A model generated the notes under the pieces. The model was not told the origin of the DNA and made no database searches. It was given only the letters and a program-made list of their open reading frames with translations. The translations under genes and the position numbers were made by a program. From contig JACQGD010000001.1 of NCBI GenBank assembly GCA_016199685.1, forward strand, positions 1 to 16,595: a stretch of 16,595 nucleotides of DNA, given 5' to 3'. Positions 14,144 to 16,595 of this stretch are shown here, piece by piece. The first letter of the stretch is position 1. Each line of letters opens with the position of its first letter. The DNA comes from Candidatus Saccharimonadota bacterium. GTDB lineage: Bacteria > Patescibacteriota > Saccharimonadia > Saccharimonadales > Saccharimonadaceae.

Positions 14144-14500
14144 TGCTTCTTTTTATTCGTAAAAAGAAGCAAAAACTCAGTGACAGCTTCCCTCCACCGG
14201 GAATAACAGAAACGAAAAGACGGTTGTTCGAAAACTCCCTTTGGTCGGTCAAAATTCATATCGATTTTATTTAATTTTGACAGGTTCTCACAAGTGATTC
14301 CGTCTTATCGCTTCTGTCATCCTCGGGTCAGTTCAGATTGTCACGGATTATGCTATCTGTTTTTGTTGTTAGTGAATTTCATTCACTAACGTATACTTCG
14401 CAGTTTTACTGCGTTATGTGGATTAACTTCCTCGTGACAATATGGACTGACCTAAAAGATCCCGGAGGAAGGAAGCTGTCACAACTCTTTTGCTTCTTTT
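14144..14500 (+). repeat. 10-nt direct repeat bounding the structured element
   Basis: TGCTTCTTTT occurs at 14144-14153 and 14491-14500. Each copy is the 5' arm of a hairpin (A and B), and each hairpin lies 8 nt (after A) or 8 nt (before the B copy) from the P1 stem, a symmetric arrangement around the junction. Confidence 0.7.
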
Positions 14501-14514
14501 ACCAATAAAAGAAG
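14144..14514. ncRNA. Large structured element: three-way junction with flanking hairpins
   Basis: No protein gene here. Hairpin A: 12 bp, 14144-14155 with 14160-14171, TTCG loop. P1: 14180-14202 with 14460-14482, 21 of 23 positions paired. Inside P1 are two branches: P2, 14206-14223 with 14300-14317 (16 of 18 paired), containing a 9-bp hairpin 14248-14256/14273-14281; and P3, 14326-14345 with 14433-14452 (19 of 20 incl. one G-T), containing a 10-bp hairpin 14368-14377/14381-14390 and a 6-bp hairpin 14399-14404/14408-14413. Hairpin B: 9 bp, 14493-14501 with 14506-14514, loop CCAA. The junction single strands are only 3, 8 and 7 nt. The strand of any transcript is unknown; no clear promoter. 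It matches no RNA class I recognise. Alternative: a non-autonomous mobile element. Confidence 0.6.
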
Positions 14515-14613
14515 GACCATCCTTTCGTGTAACAAAAAACCATCAACTTCATTTCACAACGACACAGCCCCCTTACAAGAAAGGAGGCTGCATAGAATCG
14601 TCACTATTTTTCC
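14515..14613. other. Remainder of the gene-free stretch, with an inverted repeat
   Basis: 14565-14574 pairs with 14581-14590 (CAGCC-CCTT type, one mismatch, loop ACAAGA). It lies 24 bp past the stop codon of the minus-strand LGFP gene and may be its terminator, but the T-tract on that side is poor. Nothing else recognised; 14091-14143 is simply AT-rich. Confidence 0.35.
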
Positions 14614-15600
14614 TTAGAAACGGTGAACGGTTGTCGCTCCCGTTGCATAGCTATACACGATATATCCGTGCTCAAAGTTACTCGCTTTGCCTCCCGCTGT
14701 ATCGTACTCATCGCTCGTTGGATAGCCGAGCCAGCTTTGTTCAAAGCTCATTGATTGGTAGTGCTCAAGTATAATACCTTGAATTGAGTGTGCGCCAGTT
14801 GCTGGTGACCAATAAATCATACCGCCTTCGAAGCGATTAAATTTCCCGCCGCTTGGTGTGGTGCCTTCACTCGTGACTGGTTTACCGAGGAATCCCGTAT
14901 CGTACCCTTGGGTTCCCCACTTTTTGTAGATCTCACCTATAACGAACTGTGTGCCATATTGAGGTGACTGATAGATAGTTCCATTCTGGAAATTAACATA
15001 TTGCGAGACGCCATCGGGCGCTTTTTTCTGTGAAGTGACCGGGTAGCCTAGCGCGCCACGCTCCCAGCCATTAGACGCCCATGTATCGCGAACTTGTCCG
15101 CTAATCAGCTGAGATCCTGTAGCTGCTGTCCAATAAATCGATGCAGTGCCAGTGCCTGTCGTTCCACGGAAGTGATTGTAACGACCGACGCCGTCAGGCG
15201 TTTGAGTCTCATCGGTGGTTGGTTCGCCAAGAATTTGATGGCCACCTAATGCGAGATATTTTTGATAAATTTGTCCGTTGATACTATGAACACCAGAGAC
15301 GGGTGTCCAATACGCTCGTCCGTTTTGGTAATCGCGAAAACGAAGTTGGTCACTACCCTGTTCTTGGCTTGTTGGTGCCCCTAAAGTTGTTCGAAATGTT
15401 GCATCACTCGCGTAGCGCTGATCGATATACGATGTGCTTTGCTGCTGAGATACCTGCGAGCTTGTTGGTGGCGCGGCGGAAGCGCTGCCTACTCCAATTG
15501 ATACCGCCGACAAAAAAGCAGCAGTGGACAAAACTGCTGCGGCGACAAGGGTTGTTTTTGGTCTAAAAGATACATTAGTGCTTGATAATCGGTGTTCCAT
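14614..15600 (-). CDS. Secreted LGFP-repeat protein
   Basis: 328 residues. A Sec signal peptide: basic start, hydrophobic TTLVAAAVLSTAAFLSAVSIGVG (16-38), cleavage expected at ASA-A near residue 42. The mature part is five repeats of about 51-60 residues with cores LGAP (73), LGEP (124), LGYP (184), LGKP (238), LGYP (291). Each core is followed by a Y-W-T/S-P/A-x-T/S-G-x-H/Q-x-I type strand (YWTPVSGVHSI and similar). LGFP repeats (named after this tetrapeptide) occur in Corynebacterium PS1-type and other actinobacterial envelope proteins, where they are thought to hold proteins at the cell wall. There is no enzyme domain here, so it is a pure binding or structural protein. The start is set by AGGAG 7 nt upstream; the longer reading to 15657 lacks a signal-peptide-like start. 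Confidence 0.93.
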   Translation of the reverse strand: MEHRLSSTNVSFRPKTTLVAAAVLSTAAFLSAVSIGVGSASAAPPTSSQVSQQQSTSYIDQRYASDATFRTTLGAPTSQEQGSDQLRFRDYQNGRAYWTPVSGVHSINGQIYQKYLALGGHQILGEPTTDETQTPDGVGRYNHFRGTTGTGTASIYWTAATGSQLISGQVRDTWASNGWERGALGYPVTSQKKAPDGVSQYVNFQNGTIYQSPQYGTQFVIGEIYKKWGTQGYDTGFLGKPVTSEGTTPSGGKFNRFEGGMIYWSPATGAHSIQGIILEHYQSMSFEQSWLGYPTSDEYDTAGGKASNFEHGYIVYSYATGATTVHRF

Positions 15601-15607
15601 AGTATGG

Positions 15608-15639
15608 CTCCTGTTTATGGTTACGCATGATTCATTGTA
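15608..15639 (-). promoter_or_regulatory. Promoter -10 and SD of the LGFP gene
   Basis: TACAAT (15639-15634) without a good -35, then AGGAG (15612-15608), 7 nt before ATG 15600. The gene therefore has an SD-type leader of about 26 nt. Confidence 0.5.
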
Positions 15640-15728
15640 CGTCGGCTCAGGAAACAAGTTAGTGAGATAGTTAACGGATTAATTTCTCGTAAGTGATCCT
15701 TACGGCGGTAACGGTGTAAATGGGCATA

Positions 15729-15737
15729 TGGTATCAT
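15729..15737 (+). promoter_or_regulatory. Extended -10 promoter of the 15744 gene
   Basis: TGG-TATCAT (-10 at 15732-15737), 6 nt before ATG 15744; no SD. Confidence 0.6.
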
Positions 15738-15743
15738 AGTGCG

Positions 15744-16181
15744 ATGAGCCACCAGAAAGAGATAATCGAGAAACTAATCGCGTTTGATGCTGATGGAATC
15801 GCTTATGTTGATGCGGTGAAGCAACTGCAATCAGAGGGCTACAAGAAAGCCGATATTGCCAATGCATCGTACAGCGTCGCATACGATGGTAAACCGAATA
15901 CTCCACGAAAGCTTACTCCCGAAGAAGCTTATTTGAAAAAACATCCCGAGATGCCCATGCACGCACTGCATGCTATTAAATTTGACTCAATACATCAGGG
16001 ACGTCATACGAAACTGAATAAGCGCTCGCCATCGTTTCCGCAGAGGATGGTAAATATGTACGTCTTTGGACTATTTGGTTACTTTTTACGAACAGATGAT
16101 CGGTATGCGTATAGGGCACCTTTGATACTGATAGGTGTACTCATACTATTGTTTGTTGTATACAGTATCTTCATCGGTTAA
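15744..16181 (+). CDS. Tail-anchored protein, unknown
   Basis: 145 residues. A soluble N-terminal part, EIIEKLIAFDADGIAYVDAVKQLQSEGYKKADIANASYSVAYDG (6-49), looks like a small helical bundle, in which 'LQSEGYKKADIANA' resembles short DNA- or protein-binding helices. It is followed by a Pro/Lys-rich link and a single C-terminal membrane helix (about 124-144, RAPLILIGVLILLFVVYSIF), so the soluble part should face the cytoplasm. Not a family I can name. The start at 15744 is chosen over 15720 because the -10 box lies between them. Confidence 0.7.
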   Translation: MSHQKEIIEKLIAFDADGIAYVDAVKQLQSEGYKKADIANASYSVAYDGKPNTPRKLTPEEAYLKKHPEMPMHALHAIKFDSIHQGRHTKLNKRSPSFPQRMVNMYVFGLFGYFLRTDDRYAYRAPLILIGVLILLFVVYSIFIG

Positions 16182-16212
16182 GAACTAACTGCTTTAGCGA
16201 GGTATGAAATAG

Positions 16213-16242
16213 AAAACCACCCCGTAAACGGAGTGGCTCTTT
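16213..16242. terminator. Bidirectional terminator between convergent genes
   Basis: CCACCCCG (16217-16224) pairs with CGGAGTGG (16229-16236), loop TAAA, one G-T pair. TTTTCT follows on the minus strand (glutaredoxin side) and CTCTTTAA on the plus strand. Confidence 0.85.
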
Positions 16243-16264
16243 AACGTGCTTTGGTATCTGTTAA

Positions 16265-16543
16265 CTATGCCGCAACAGGTTCAATGTTATGTTCTTTGAT
16301 CGAGTTTTGAATCTTTGGTCGGTCAAATCCCAAAACGATATCGCCGGCAATGTCCGTTACGGGAACACCCTGAAAATTGCCGCCCGTTTTGCCCATTAAT
16401 TCTTCATAGGCATCTTTGTCAGCTTCAATGTCTTTAGCGACGTAAGGTATGCCAAGTTTGTCGAGCCACTGCATTTCTGTATGGCAAAATGCGCACCATG
16501 TCGTACTATAGATTGTGATTTGTGGGTTTGCTGTATCGCTCAT
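16265..16543 (-). CDS. Glutaredoxin / mycoredoxin-like protein
   Basis: 92 residues, thioredoxin fold. ITIYSTTWCAFCHTEMQWLD carries the active-site C17-A-F-C20; the cis-proline loop is GVPVTD with P61; the C-terminal GFDRPKI gives the usual G-F/D stretch. It reduces disulfides or glutathione/mycothiol mixed disulfides. The W-C-x-x-C site with a following H/E fits the actinobacterial mycoredoxin/NrdH-like branch as much as classical glutaredoxin; the electron donor is unknown. GAGGG (16555-16551) lies 7 nt before the ATG, and two -10-like boxes (TATAGT 16570-16565; TATACT 16579-16574) lie upstream near the window edge. Confidence 0.9.
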   Translation of the reverse strand: MSDTANPQITIYSTTWCAFCHTEMQWLDKLGIPYVAKDIEADKDAYEELMGKTGGNFQGVPVTDIAGDIVLGFDRPKIQNSIKEHNIEPVAA

Positions 16544-16550
16544 GTGATAT

Positions 16551-16579
16551 CCCTCTTCTTATTTACTATACTAAGTATA
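16551..16579 (-). promoter_or_regulatory. Promoter region and SD of the glutaredoxin gene
   Basis: Two -10-like boxes, TATACT (16579-16574) and TATAGT (16570-16565), lie in tandem before GAGGG (16555-16551). Which one is used, and the -35, fall at or beyond the window end. Confidence 0.5.
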
Positions 16580-16595
16580 CTAAATATTCATTATA

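Noticed and set aside
14144..14514. tmRNA, as partner of smpB
   Set aside because: No tRNA-Ala-like ends, no CCA, and no tag reading frame ending in ALAA-type residues; the fold is a closed three-way junction instead.
14490..14774. 94-codon plus-strand reading frame
   Set aside because: It runs antisense across the LGFP gene end and hairpin B, with no SD or -10 and atypical composition.
15601..15657. Longer start of the LGFP protein
   Set aside because: The extension lies over the AGGAG and TACAAT signals and would bury the signal peptide.
1..16595. CRISPR array, insertion sequence or prophage
   Set aside because: No regularly spaced repeats, transposase, integrase or structural phage genes seen.
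1..16595. UGA recoded to Gly as in Gracilibacteria/Absconditabacteria
   Set aside because: TGA acts as a terminal stop (e.g. 12054-12052) and all conserved genes read through with the standard code.

Overview
The window looks like chromosomal DNA from a small-genome bacterium of the Candidate Phyla Radiation, most likely Candidatus Saccharibacteria (TM7). This is inference: the standard genetic code is in use (TGA acts as stop), the GC is moderate, single-copy housekeeping genes (xth, smpB, pyrH) are scattered among small unknown membrane proteins, and there is a secreted LGFP-repeat protein, a family best known from actinobacterial envelopes. No phage, transposase or CRISPR locus is visible.

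Layout. 1-204: a complete tRNA-Leu(CAA), preceded by a 20-bp direct repeat and what looks like the 5' half of a second, broken tRNA-Leu. 217-3285 (minus): an unknown protein with a PD-(D/E)XK-like residue pattern, a divergent NAD(P)HX-dehydratase/ribokinase-like protein, a membrane-anchored beta-rich protein, and exonuclease III. 3380-3733 (plus): a small unknown gene with its own promoter, Shine-Dalgarno (SD) site and terminator. 3789-5096 (minus): smpB and an alpha/beta hydrolase. 5153-7617 (plus): a membrane protein, pyrH and a cyclopropane-fatty-acid synthase. 7701-8273 (plus): a self-contained CDP-alcohol phosphatidyltransferase gene. 8333-10735: two divergent GT4 glycosyltransferases. 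10692-12363 (minus): a second alpha/beta hydrolase that overlaps the second glycosyltransferase tail to tail, a small acidic protein, and a small membrane protein that is again a self-contained cassette. 12450-14090 (plus): an ABC-F ATPase. 14091-14613: no gene, but a strikingly folded element. 14614-16543: the LGFP-repeat secreted protein (minus), a tail-anchored protein (plus) and a glutaredoxin (minus).

Two expression styles coexist. Most housekeeping-type genes have no SD; an extended -10 box (TGN-TATAAT-like) lies 6-11 nt before the ATG, so transcription should begin at or next to the start codon (leaderless mRNA). In several cases this decides the start (xth 3285, GT4 9403, ABC-F 12450, 5153, 15744). 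By contrast, 3380, 7701 and 12363 each have TTGACT-N16/17-TATAAT, a 35-51 nt leader, a clear SD and a strong palindromic terminator; the first two also switch lysine codon preference from AAA to AAG. They look like single-gene cassettes inserted between native genes.

The most interesting object is the stretch 14144-14514. Three long, nearly complete stems (23, 18 and 20 positions) form a closed three-way junction, with further hairpins inside and a matching hairpin on each side starting with the same 10-nt direct repeat. It is either a large structured RNA of no family I recognise or a non-autonomous, MITE-like element. Functionally, the CFA synthase, CDP-alcohol transferase, the two GT4 enzymes and the hydrolases point to remodelling of (probably scavenged) lipids and glycolipids at the cell envelope, with the LGFP protein as a candidate envelope- or host-binding factor.
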